In this document: piece by piece, positions 22,165 to 32,360 of the stretch
Layout of the letters: every line of letters starts with the position of its first letter
Numbering within the stretch: position 1 is the stretch's first letter
NCBI GenBank assembly: GCA_963920525.1
Contig: OY986438.1
Span: forward strand, 122,674,920-122,738,919
Source: Dichetophora obliterata
Taxonomy: Eukaryota > Arthropoda > Insecta > Diptera > Sciomyzidae
Length of the DNA: 64,000 nt
Reading direction: 5' to 3'
Made by a program: the position numbers and the translations under genes
Notes under the pieces: model-generated
Told to the model about the DNA's origin: nothing
The model's input: the letters and a program-made list of their open reading frames with translations, nothing else
The model's database searches: none

Positions 22165-22765
22165 TGATGTCACTTTGTATGAGAGGTGGGCGGAATTTTC
22201 AGTTTCTTGTTACAAATTTCCTAGCATTGAGTGAATAGTAAAGATTCAAGCTAATTTGCAAAATTTAAAGCCATTGTACTAGATTTTGTGGATTTTAAGA
22301 AGATTTTTCAGTTTTCATAAAGTCACTTTGTATGGGAGGTAGACAAGGTTTTCATTCGGTTTTAACAAATTTCATTCTCCAATGCGTTAAAGCTTATTTG
22401 CAAAATTTAATGTCATTAGAATAATTTTCAAAATTTTTGGAATTTGAAGAAATTTAACCGTTTTGGTAAAGTCACCTTGTATGGGAGGTAGGCGTGTTTT
22501 TCATCCGATGAAGCTCATTTTCGAAGTTGATCTGATTATTTGAATTTATTAATATATTGAATCTCGTTATGATAGCTCTAAGATTACGGCTTCCATCGTG
22601 ATCACAGACGGACAGACAGACAAACAGATGTTCACCCGGACATGGTTTATTCAACTCAGAAGGTTATGCTGATCAGGAATATATATATAGTTTTCTATAC
22701 CTGCCACGCCTCCTTATCGACTTTGCAAACGGAGTGACAAAGTTAATACACCCTTACGCATGTTT
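22165..22765. repeat. Dispersed repeat (AAGTCACTTTGTAT type), copy 2
   Basis: Three successive variants of (G)TCACTTTGTATGRGAGGTRGGC + TTTTCATTCGGTTT occur near 22169, 22320 and 22470. They are followed by ACGGACAGACAGACAAACAG and GATCAGGAATATATATA, then GCCACGCCTCCTTATCGAC. The second half matches 7745-7865. This arrangement is typical of repeats in fly genomes and is the main reason for the dipteran inference. Confidence 0.65.
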
Positions 22766-23630
22766 GTATGCATATAAAAATATGGGTATATGGGTATGGG
22801 TATAAAAATAAAACTGGATACGTCGATTTGAATGAAAATTTTTCGAAATTGGTTAACGGGTAATTCAGCCAAAGGTGTCCATATACATGTCCTCACAGTT
22901 TTGAATACTAAAAAACAATTTTTGGTACTTTAAAATACTCCAGCTACGATATATTTTTGCGGCTGGCGGTGCGGACGATTCGTACGAAGAAATATTAAAA
23001 AATAACAATGAAAATGTCTAATTCTTTATAAGGCTTTTTTATATTTGCGTAGTAATTAAGCAGCACTATGTAAAATAAAAACAATGACAACAATCGACCC
23101 TAAGGATTTAAAGATATAAGCAAAAATATTTACGTTACAAAAAACGGAAGTGATTTTTGAATTGCATTACAAAATTTGCAAAACTATCTGAATTGGGCAA
23201 GACTTTTTGTATACGATTTTTTTTTCAAAGGGTTTCAAATAACATAAGTTATTTGTGATCAAATTTCAAAATCTTCTCTGGCTTTTTTTTAAGGCTTTTT
23301 GATCTGGCATTACGTTACTTAAATTTCCTCTGTAGTTTAATTGGGTAATTAAGTAATAAGGTAGTTAAGTAATTATGTAATTTAGTAATTAAAAAACTAA
23401 TTTTATTTACTGTCCTTTCCTTGCCTCAAATATGTTTTCATTATCTTTAGCCAATGCGTTCTAATTTTACTTACACAGAAAAGTCTACGAAAAATTTACT
23501 AAATATATAAGAAAAAGAAAAACTGCATTTGTATAACAGTGAAGACGATTGGATGGATCATCATGTTAAATGAATTTATACATAAACTGCTTAAATAAAT
23601 TAAATTTAAATGTTAAATAATAAGTTTTTA
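22766..23630. other. Stretch without recognised feature
   Basis: Contains TATGGGTATATGGGTATGGGTATA microsatellite-like words near 22782-22804 and a GTAATTAAGTAATxxG run at 23343-23395. Otherwise no signal. Confidence 0.35.
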
Positions 23631-23639
23631 ATTAGTTTG

Positions 23640-24240
23640 AATTTTTTTGGTCACTGTAGACTTTTCTGTGGAAATGCCCATATTCTAGATGACAAGGTTA
23701 AAATGTTACGAACACCATGCGAATTTTCTGCCATTCTTTATAATTATAAATTGTTACCTAGCTTTTTTAAATTACTTTTTTCTTTAAATTTATGCAGTAA
23801 CATTTAGTTCAAAAACTAATTTTACAGGTGGAAATTCCAAAAATAGGCATAAATGTCTTTCCTGTGACCTGTTGTCGATCAAAATTATAACAATTTGAAG
23901 AGTGTAGCTTCTGAAATTTTTTTTGCATATTTTAGATGTAGACAAGGTCAAAATATTACGTATACCGTGTGCATTTTCTGCCATTCCTAATAATAATAAA
24001 AAATGTTTCCAGCTTTCTTAAAATACTTTTTATTGAAGTTTATGCAGTGACAGTTATTGAAAAAATTAATTTTGCCTGTGGAAATTGCCAAAATAGACCT
24101 AAAATGTCATTCCTGTAACCTGTTATCGATCAAAATTATTACGATTCGAAGAAAGTAGCTTCCGAAATTTTTTTTTCTATATATTTTTCTACGTATACCG
24201 TGTGCATTTTTTGCCATTCTTAATAATTATAAAAATTTCA
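23640..24240. repeat. Tandem repeat, period about 240-250 bp, 2.4 units
   Basis: TTTTCTGCCATTC (with flanking CCATGCGAA / CCGTGTGCA) occurs near 23721, 23968 and, as TTTTTTGCCATTC, 24208. CCTGTGACCTGTTGTCGATC (23868) recurs as CCTGTAACCTGTTATCGATC (24113), and TTATGCAGTAACA/TTATGCAGTGACA likewise. Diverged satellite-like units without coding potential. Confidence 0.75.
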
Positions 24241-24340
24241 TCTTCATGTGTTTCATCTACAAATTTTTTGTCCCTCGATTTTAGCACTTTTTGAATTTCA
24301 CGCTTTTAGTGAGCAAAACTAAGATGTAAGTATGGTTTAA

Positions 24341-24835
24341 CCCTTTCAGTGGATTTGCCCAATACATTGGACACGTCAGAAAATTATTTGTATTTATAAA
24401 TCAAATCGTTTGGTTCTTTGAGAAAAAGATAAACCAACATGATAAATATAAATTTGGAGAGATATTTGACATAAAAGTCAGTTGGATTTTCGATTTTGTG
24501 CCGAAGAAACGCAAAAAAAATTGTTGGTCTATTTTATAAGAAAAAATCAACCGGACAAAAATAAAACTTGTTTTTTTATGGCTTTAATAATAAAAACATA
24601 AAGAGGTTGTAAAAGACAAAGATCTAAAGGGTTGAAAAACCTTCAAGGGATAAAAAAAAACAGATTTTGTGCCGAACAGGAGCAAAACAAATTTTTTTTT
24701 GTACAAGCTTGCAAATCGTAAGTAGCGCAGGTAAAATTCGAAGGTATGTTTTATTCATCTTTTTAGGACCTAAATGATAGAAATTTTACCTCAAAAAATT
24801 ATTTTGTTCTTAGTTTAGCCTAGCCATTGAAAGGG
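24341..24835. mobile_element. piggyBac-like MITE, 495 bp, TTAA flanked
   Basis: CCCTTTCAGTGG at 24341 and its inverted partner CCATTGAAAGGG ending at 24835 are 12-bp ends with one mismatch. They are flanked exactly by TTAA on both sides (24337-24340; 24836-24839). TTAA targets and CCC termini are the signature of piggyBac insertion. The interior has a repeated phrase TTTTGTGCCGAA (24494 and 24664) and no ORF, so it depends on a transposase supplied elsewhere. Confidence 0.7.
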
Positions 24836-24839
24836 TTAA

Positions 24840-27397
24840 GCGCCTTCTCAGTGTGGCTTTTTACATTACTTATATTCAAGTTTCAAAACTGCACCATTGG
24901 TTTTGAGTGCGAAGCTCAAAAGTCCAAAATTAAACTTTTTTGTTAAGTTATTTATACTGAAACCAAATGAATTGTCATTTCTTTAACCAACTGCGTTAGT
25001 TAGTGAAAGGCTAAAACTGAATTTAGTTTTACACATAAAATTAGTTATCAAATATACCTGGAGCCTTTTATAATAACATCTAAAGTGTGAAGATCATGTT
25101 TCGAGAAGTCTTGCTTAATAGTTTTTAATCGCCATACAAGTTATACGAAAGGGTGTTTCGTTTTTGTCTCATAACAAGGGTCATGCTAGAAGCTCCTTAA
25201 GCCAATAACTACGATCTGTCTTAAGTCGACTTAAGATGTTATTATAAAATGCCACACATATGACAAAAACGATAAGAGAAGGTTTGTAGCGTTCTCTGAT
25301 GCCTGCGACCTACAAATAAAGACGATTTTGACATTCCTGCAACCGTTGTTATATTGGCATTTTGTGTCATTCCTGTAACCACTCAAGTAACGTATAATGC
25401 ATACACTTTGGGGCCAAATAGTGTTAAAAAATTATAATTCTAGCAGCAGTAAGCTTTATTTTTATATTTATCCATTTTTCAAATGAAAAGAGGGCACTTC
25501 AGGCGGATCTGCCCATGCATGTTAAAAAATATTTTAAAAATATCATGATTTCTTTTGTTTTTCTTATGCAAGAACAGAAGAAGAAATTTTATATAAAAGA
25601 TGAGAGAAGAATATCAGCTTTCCAATGCTATAGACCCTTTATCAAAATAAACCGAAACGAAAAGTATATCCCATCCATGGATGATTTCATTTCTTCTAAA
25701 AAAATACTTATGTATGCACTGCTATTAGGAAATGTAATCTCACTTTGTTTTCATTGTTCAGTTAAAAACAATAGATTTCATCGACAATTGCTTCTCACTG
25801 TCTATTTATTTACGCAGTTTAATCCACAATAGTTTTCTCTAATTAAAAAGAAAACTGACCCCACCCTACTTGTTATGTCATAAAAACAAAAATAAATAAA
25901 TAACTCATACAATTTGTATAACATAAGCGAAATTTTAACTCAAATACGGTTAAAAACACTTAAGATAACCGAGCAGTAAAAACTTTTACTTCCCTAATTA
26001 TGATAGTCAAGCAAATTATAGACTTAAACAAAAGCATCTTCTATTAAATAATCACTGATTTAAGTAACAGTGATTACAATTTTAAGCAGAAACATGAGTA
26101 AAACAAAAAAAAATCACAACAATGACGTTATTTGTTTCTTTTTCCCACCATCAAGAAGAAAAGCCAAAACCTTCAATAGATTCGATATTAAAAAACCACA
26201 CAATTATGACAAATTGTTTATTTCGACATAATTTATTATGTTGGTTCGTGCTTATGTTACGTTTTTTCTTATTTTCATTCAGTGATGACGAAACAAAAAT
26301 TGAAATACAACCAGAAATGCAAGCCGACTCTCTTGCGTTGTTGTTATTGTTATATTTGACCCAAAACCATTTGCTTTACTTAAATGCAGCACAAGGTTCA
26401 ATGTAAGTGAAGCCCGACATAAAAATGCAAATCAAATTTTTTTAGTGGTACGAAAAAAGAATGAACAAACGACACAGTTAAATACTTTGAAAAAAAATGC
26501 AAATTGTTATCTACAGTGCTGCGTCGTTAAGTCATGCCAATAGAGCTCCACTTCCGGTGTTAAGTTGACCCATAGCAATTGCCATTTTTTGTGCTGTTTT
26601 TGTTTTCTGTTCTCATCTTTAATCGATAAGTTTTAGTTGCTGCAGCTGATGTCATGGTTTTCATTTAGCATTCACCTGAATTTTGCTTTGCATTTTTTCG
26701 ATTGACTTTTAGCATTTGCTTTACCTTAGCAAATAGAAATAGAAATAAAAATAGAAAGTAAGAAGTGGCAAACGAAGAGTAAAATTATTACAGATAACCA
26801 TCTAATATCTATCTAGTTAAAACTCTAAAAAACATAAAGCCAAGTACTAAAATTAAAAAAAAACAAAGACTTGAAGTCATTAAAAGCGAGTAAAAGTAGA
26901 GAAAGATAAGAGCTCAAGTTGACAGACGGATAATCAAAGTGTCGTATATCTGCTAAATAAAATATTTAAAGGTTTTGAGTAATGTGATTAGTTATGGTAG
27001 TTCATCCTTAACGGTTAGGCAAATAAAAAATATAATAAAACGAGAAATCTATAAGCATTTAAAACTTAACTAGATATTTAGATTTATTTAACCATGTTTT
27101 AGAGTTTTTTCTCTCCATCGAGGACACTAATTTTATCGACTTTAATTTTTTGAAATAGTTGATTAAATTTTTACTCTTATAGATAAGGCGAATTTTTGGC
27201 ATTATATTAAAAAGTTAAATATTTGTTTTATAAAATTTTCATTGCTCGCTTTGTGGTCAAATTTCAAGACAAGTGTACAAAACACATGAAAAAATTTTAA
27301 AATCGCATCAGTTCTCGACGACTCTACTGAATTCAAAATAATATCAGCAAACATTTAGCGTTTATACGATGTTATAATTCTAAAAAAAGTTTGCTAT
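24840..27397. other. Long stretch without recognised gene
   Basis: Two plus-strand ORFs (25515-25832, 105 codons; 26122-26406, 94 codons) have no recognisable domain and ordinary AT-rich composition. I do not call them genes. Balanced-composition sequence occurs at 26520-26680. No element ends are seen. Confidence 0.35.
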
Positions 27398-27490
27398 TAT
27401 ATCTAAGCTTAATCCCAAATAAGTTAATGAAGCAACAGAATTGCAACATCAACAACAAGTTCTTTGCAGAACAAGCCACCAAGCAGAATT
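27398..27490 (+). repeat. Dispersed repeat B, copy 3 (truncated)
   Basis: CTAAGCTTAATCCCAAATAA then GTTAATGAAGCAACAGAATT and CAAGTTCTTTGCAGAACAA, CCACCAAGCAGA match copy 2. The copy stops there, before the CTTCAGCAGT block. Confidence 0.65.
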
Positions 27491-28033
27491 AATAATTATT
27501 TTAAGTTTATATTTTACACACAAGATTAAAAATCTTGGATTAAATTTAAGTTGCAAATTTTTAAACTTAGCCTTGCAGTTTAAAAATTTTACCTTACAAT
27601 AACTAACACGGAGAAAATTAATTTGCTTGAATCAGGCAAATGTTTTGCTTAAAAGCAAATCAGCAAAACTTTGCTCAATCACTATGGATTTTAGAAAAAG
27701 ATTGCTAAATTGCAATCACTCCTCGTGTATTTAGGAAAAAGCAAAGTTTTGATTAAATTCAAGCAAAATTTTGCTAGGTTATTATAAACTGAAAAGCAAA
27801 TTTCTGCTTAATTCAAGCAAATATTTGCTTAATTATTATAAATTGGAATAGCAAATTTTTACTTAATTCAAGCAAATATTTGCTTAGTTAATATAAATTG
27901 GAATAGCAAATTTTTACTTAATTCAAACAAATATTTGCTTAGTTATTATAAAGTGAAATAGCAAGTTTTTACTTAATTCAAGCAAATATCTTCTAAACAC
28001 ACAGGCACACGTTTGTTCTTAATGAAGAAAATT

Positions 28034-28110
28034 AGGCAACGATTGGTTAACAACTGCGATTGTCGAATGCAGCACTTACACTCAAGCGGCCGAGGTTCAA
28101 GTTTCCAAAT
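28034..28110 (+). repeat. tRNA-like module inside family A copy 3
   Basis: CTGCGATTGTCGAATGCAGC corresponds to box A with substitutions, and GAGGTTCAAGTTTCC is box B. The module is more decayed than the other two; positions 28034-28110 are in the expected inverted orientation. Confidence 0.6.
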
Positions 28111-28317
28111 GGTGGTAATTTTTCAATTAAATTAAATGTTAATAATTACTTCACTTCAAAAATATGCTAGATTTCAGCAAAAACTAATCAAAATTTGCTA
28201 TTTCAATTTATAATAACTTGCTTGAATTAAGTAAAAAAATTGCTTTTGCAGTTTATAATAACTAAGCAAAATTTGATTAAATTCAAGCAAATATTTGCTT
28301 GAAAAACGAAAATTTTA

Positions 28318-28640
28318 AAATGAAAGAGTAAAACGTTTATTTTCATTTTAAAAACTTAAATTTACAAATGAGATTCTAAAATGTTCGTTTGATTTTTAAC
28401 AATGGATATTTTAAAATGCTGTAATAAAACGTTTATTTTCATTTTAAAAACGAAAATTTTAAATCGGGATTCTAAAATGTTTGTTTGATTTTTAATAATA
28501 AATATTCTCAAATGCAAAATGTTTATTTTCATTTAAAAAACGAAAATTTTAAAATTGTATTCTAAAATGTTCGTTCGATTTGTAACAATAAACATTTGAA
28601 AATGCTATAGTGCAACAATTATTTATATTGTAAGAACGAA
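28318..28640. repeat. Tandem repeat, about 95-bp period
   Basis: AACGTTTATTTTCATTTTAA followed by AACGAAAATTTTAAA and ATTCTAAAATGTTCGTTTGA recurs near 28330, 28426 and 28519. It is part of the block that interrupts family A copy 3. Non-coding. Confidence 0.75.
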
Positions 28641-29151
28641 AATGTTCATTAGTTCCCACTAATTCATAAATTTATAGAAATCCGCATTTCCTATATTAAT
28701 TAAAAAAAGCTTTATTAGTTTTCAACATTACAGTTTTACAGTTTTTAGGCAAACTGCAGAGTGATGAAATCGAGAATGAAAAATATTTAATTTTCTGAAC
28801 AAATATCAAATACATAAGTCAAGGAAACATATATAACAAACAATTCGATATTAACAAGTGTTTTAAAACAAAGAATGTGAATTTTACTATGTCATGGTAA
28901 AACGTTCGTAGTTGTTTTAAAAACTTTTCGTTTCACTTTTCTATTTAAAAATGCGCGTTTTCATTTTTGTATGGTCTAAAATGTTTCTAAAAATATTAAT
29001 TTCAACTTACTATATTATAGTAAAACACTCGTAGTTGTTTTAAAAACGTTTCGTTTTACTTTTCTATTTAAAAATGTGCGTTTTTATTTTTGTATGGCGT
29101 AAAATGTTTTTAAAAATATTAGTTTATCCTAACATATCTTAGTAAAATATT

Positions 29152-29704
29152 TTTTTTTTAATTTATTTTATTTATTTTATTTAAATTTTCATTACAGGGA
29201 ATAAATCCTTACGCTGAAGATTACTAGAATCTTATTTAAAGAGCATAAGTCACTAAAGGTGTAATTAATATATATGTATTTAAAACTAAACTCAAGTTAG
29301 ATGTAATATATATTTAAAAATTAAAGTGAAATTAGATTTAAAAATTTAATTAAAAATCAAATCCAAAATTAAATTATAAGTTAAAATAAAATCTACAGAA
29401 AAGTAATAGAATTTTAAAAGACCTTAATACAAATATTTAAACAAATAGATACAAACAGGTTTAATGCAGCAGATACACTAACAGAAATACTGACGATGCA
29501 AACATTAACAATTAAAGTTCCTGAAATATTTTAAAAAGCTCTTTCTTAAAACGCGCGTCGTTGCAGATGTTTCGAAGTTGATGTGGAAGAGAATTCCAAA
29601 GACGGACTCCATAAAGAAAAAAGTGTCGCTCTGATACTAAAAGATTGTGTCGCGTGTGTATTAGCTGTTTTGACCGTTGAGAGTGTGCGAATCTAAGTTT
29701 TTCA
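29152..29704 (-). mobile_element. 5'-truncated LINE insertion with 8-bp target duplication
   Basis: AAAATATT flanks both sides (29144-29151 and 29705-29712) inside a tandem-repeat unit that is otherwise continuous. This makes it a clean retrotransposition with a T-rich tract at its low-coordinate (3') end. The body has about 340 bp of 3' untranslated sequence and the last 61 codons of a LINE ORF2 (29512-29697). Confidence 0.8.
29512..29697 (-). pseudogene. LINE ORF2 C-terminal fragment
   Basis: A 61-codon open frame without a start codon reads SERHFFLYGVRLWNSLPHQL and then RNICNDARFKKELFK before TAA. LWNSLP followed by a basic FKxxL helix is the usual C-terminus of jockey/CR1-like LINE reverse transcriptases, and the LINE at 40.5 kb has the same motif (KLWNSLPVSVFPGSF). 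There is no frame damage within the fragment, but it was born truncated by incomplete reverse transcription. Confidence 0.85.
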
Positions 29705-30189
29705 AAAATATTCGTGGTTGTTTTAAAAACGTTTCGTTTTACTTTTCTATTTAAAAATGTGCGTTTTCATTTTTGTATGGCGTACAATATTTTTAAAAAT
29801 ATTAATTGTACTAAACGTTTTTAAAATGTGCGTTTTTGATTTTTTGTTTTCTCAGTGTATAAACTGCAAAAGCAAATTTTTACTTAATTCAAGCAAATAT
29901 TTGCTTAGTTATTATAAATTGGATTAGCAAATTTCTACTTAATTCAAGCAAATCCTTGCTTAGTTAAAATAAATTTAAATAGCAAATTTTGATTAGTTTT
30001 GCTGAAATTTAGCATAATTTTGAAGTGATTGAGAATCAAGCGCAAGTTTTGCTTAACCACAATACAAATTTATCAAACAGTTTTCTCCATGAACTCAGAA
30101 GTATATCTCTACTGACTAATATTTAACCTCTTCAATCCCGCACCAAGAAATACGGTGAAAAAATATTTTTGAAGGTATTATTCTTACTA

Positions 30190-31491
30190 AAGGGTGTCCC
30201 AACAAGAGCGCAATTTTTAAATTTTAAATAAAACACAGATATTTAAAAAAAATCGTGAAACTTTATTATATCGTAAAGTAGACGGAATGAGGTTATGTAT
30301 GGAACAATATATCGTGCAGATGGCCGCCGCGGCTTTGCTGGCATACACGCGATCTTTTAATGAAATTTTCAATGACCGTTTTGCATAAATGCTGCGGTAT
30401 TTCATTAATGCAGCGTCCAATTTCCTCTTTTAAGGCTTGAGTCGTCGTCGGCTTATTCGCGTAAACCATCGACTTCAAAAAACCCCAAAGAAAAAAAATC
30501 TAATGGTGTTAAATCGCACGATCTAGGCGGCCAATTCTGATCTCCAAAACGTGAAATAACACGACCGGGAAATGACTGATGCAGCAATTGAATTGTTTCT
30601 CTGGCTGTATGACATGTGGCGCCGTCTTGTTGGAACCACATGCCCTCCACATTCATTTCTTCAATTCTAGGCAAGAAAAAACTGGTTATCATTTCACGAT
30701 ACCGAACACCATTGACTGTTTGCGCTTGACCTGCCTCATTTTCATAAAAAAAGGTCCAATGATTCCTCCAGCCCAAAAACCACACCACACAGTTACACGT
30801 TGAGGATGCATTTGCTTCTTGTGAATCACTCGAGGATTTTCCTCACCCCAAATGCGACAATTCTGCCTACTGACGAAGCCATCAAGATGGAAATGGGCCT
30901 CGTCACTGAAGATGATTTTAGCGGCAAAATCAGCATTTTCATGTTGTCTCTCCAATACCCAATTAACGAACTCCCTTCGCAGTCCATGGTCAGCTGGCTT
31001 CAGTTTCTGAGTCAATTGAACTTTATATGCATGAAGATGCAAATCTTTCGTCAAAATTCGCTGCATAGTGGATTTGGAGACACCAATTTGCTGAGCTCGG
31101 TGTCGAATTGAGGTGGATGGAGTTTGAGCGACATCATCACGTACAGCTGCGACATTTTCGGTCGATCGACCTGGTCGAAGGCGCGTTGTTGTCTTTACAT
31201 CACTAACAGACCCAGTTTCGGCAAATTTATCCATTAATCTCTTTACAGTTGACTCTTTTGGAGCATTATTGTGACCCCAAATTGATCGCAATTTGCGAAC
31301 TGTAGCCGCAAAACTTTCACCATTTTGGTAAAACAATTTCACAATGAGAATGCGTTGTTCATTTGTGTAGCGCTCCATTTTTACTAACCTCATACTTTCT
31401 ACTAGCAAACAAAAGCAATTGTTCAAATGTCAAACAATGACACTTTGAATGGCGCCAAATTTAAAAATTGCGTTCTTGTTGGGACACCCTT
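30190..31491 (-). mobile_element. Tc1/mariner-superfamily element, 1,302 bp, complete ends
   Basis: The 35-bp inverted repeats start AAGGGTGTCCCAACAAGA and differ at one position (30190-30224; 31457-31491). TA flanks both ends (30188-30189; 31492-31493), the invariant target of IS630/Tc1/mariner elements. One transposase pseudogene fills the interior on the minus strand. The good match between the ends and the few lesions suggest a fairly recent insertion. It lies 100 bp from the end of family A copy 3. Confidence 0.92.
30293..31378 (-). pseudogene. Tc1/mariner-like transposase with two frameshifts
   Basis: The likely start is MERYTNEQR at 31378, the usual start of this family; an upstream ATG at 31426 exists. 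Segment 1 (to about 30750) has an N-terminal helix-turn-helix of DUF4817 type (QRILIVKLFYQNGESFAATV), a second HTH (RAQQIGVSKSTMQRIL) and the first catalytic aspartate in IIFSDEAHFHLDG. A frameshift near 30745 moves the frame to segment 2 (30788-30480), which carries the second aspartate in WFQQDGATCHTA and the third in RSCDLTPLDFF, 36 residues later. A second shift near 30485 leads to segment 3 (VYANKPTTTQALKEEI), ending naturally in RGGHLHDILFHT at 30293. The whole cut-and-paste transposase is thus present but not translatable as one protein. Plus-strand ORFs here are shadows. Confidence 0.9.
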
Positions 31492-31493
31492 TA

Positions 31494-32002
31494 AATAGGG
31501 TATATTTAAGACATTTCTGCAAAAAAAATTAAATATTTTTTTGGAAGTAATAGTTTTTAAATGTACTCATATATGGACATTACACTGGTCCTTATTTGTA
31601 TGGAAAAAAAATTTCGTTTGTTGTTCTGGAGCACCCTTTTATTTTGTTCCTATATATAAAAAACGCATAAAAAAGTTTCAAATAAATTGGACTTTATTAA
31701 CACGTACCACGAGGTAGAAATTCAAAAAATTATCTAAAGGCTTCATCAGAAATTTTTTTGTAATTTTTGTTCTTTAAATTAATGTAATTTGTTAGTCATT
31801 AATATTATTTAAGATTTGTTGTATTTATTAACAATAAGTATTCACAATTGTGTGGTATCGTGGTATTGTGGTTTTTTATCATAGTTGTAAACCACAATTA
31901 TGAGCATCCTTTAAAAATGAACTTGTGATTGGGAACCTTGCACTAGAGGTCTTTGTTACTATGCAAATAAATTAACTATCCAATTTGATAATAATATAAA
32001 TT
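31494..32002. other. AT-rich stretch without recognised gene
   Basis: Near 31700-31745 the minus strand has TTCTGATGAAGCC and a TACCTCGTGGTA hairpin, loosely like the motif at 21.3 kb. No ORF or element ends. Confidence 0.3.
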
Positions 32003-32115
32003 AACTGGACATTTAAGCCCTTGGAAGGACTTTGACCTCGCTTCTATTGATCGATTGTGTTGTGCGGGTTATTAAATGTTTGATCACAAGTGACCGAAAA
32101 CTGGACATACGTGTT
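32003..32115 (-). mobile_element. SINE 3' fragment, inverted
   Basis: The reverse complement gives the last 110 bp of the SINE: TCACTTGTGATCAAACATTT, then AACACAATCGATCAATAGAAG, GTCAAAGTCCTTCC and a diverged tail end. The tRNA head is absent, so this is a 5'-truncated copy. It is followed by a GAATAA-rich simple repeat. Confidence 0.8.
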
Positions 32116-32360
32116 CGTGAATAAAGAAAATGAATAAAGCATAAAAAATGAATAATGAATAAAAAAATTAATAATAAATAAAAATTAATAATGAATAAAA
32201 AATTATTAATGAATAAAAAAGTAATAATGAATAAAAAATTAATAAAGAATTAAAATAGAATGATGAATAACAAATGAATAATGAATAGAAGAGTAATGAA
32301 TAAGAAATGAAAAACGAATAAAAAAATGAATAATGAATAAAAAAAGAATAATTGAAAATT
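32116..32360. repeat. AATGAATAAAAA-type simple repeat
   Basis: AATGAATAAAAAATTAATA-like words repeat for about 240 bp. The 71-codon minus ORF over it (rich in F, Y, S, L) is a by-product of the repeat. Confidence 0.85.

Larger units (their letters stand above)
28890..29830. repeat. Tandem repeat, about 120-bp period, split by a LINE
   Basis: Units run TAGTAAAACxxTCGTAGTTG, TTTTAAAAACGTTTCG, TTTCTATTTAAAAATGYGCG, TTTTTGTATGG near 28895 and 29016. A third unit starts at 29138 and, after the 29152-29704 LINE insertion, continues at 29706 with TTCGTGGTTGTTTTAAAAAC. The words are related to the 95-bp repeat upstream. Confidence 0.75.
27606..30090. repeat. Palindromic inverted-repeat family A, copy 3, inverted and interrupted
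   Basis: It starts with ACACGGAGAAAATTAATTTG, matching inverted the right end of copy 2, and ends with ATCAAACAGTTTTCTCCAT, the inverted left end. Three clear units with about 61-bp period around AAGCAAATATTTGCTT lie at 27810-27960. The tRNA-like module is at 28034-28110 on the plus strand, as expected for an inverted copy. About 1.55 kb of other repeats (28302-29855) interrupts it, and family A sequence resumes at TAAACTGCAAAAGC. Confidence 0.75.

Noticed and set aside
25515..26406. Two plus-strand ORFs of 105 and 94 codons as genes
   Set aside because: No domain, no codon-composition signal and no splice context; expected by chance in 64 kb.
13601..30090. CRISPR-like array because of regularly spaced palindromic repeats
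   Set aside because: Units are AT-rich palindromes without unique spacers, in a eukaryotic transposon context.
30124..30189. TTAACCTCTTCAATCCCGCACC as a piggyBac terminus
   Set aside because: Only one end was found, the match to CCC termini is imperfect, and no transposase remnant is nearby.
30579..31111. Plus-strand ORFs over the Tc1/mariner-like transposase
   Set aside because: Antisense shadows of a coding strand with clear catalytic motifs.
31690..31750. Second hammerhead-like motif
   Set aside because: CTGATGA is present, but the spacing and GAAA element are not properly placed.
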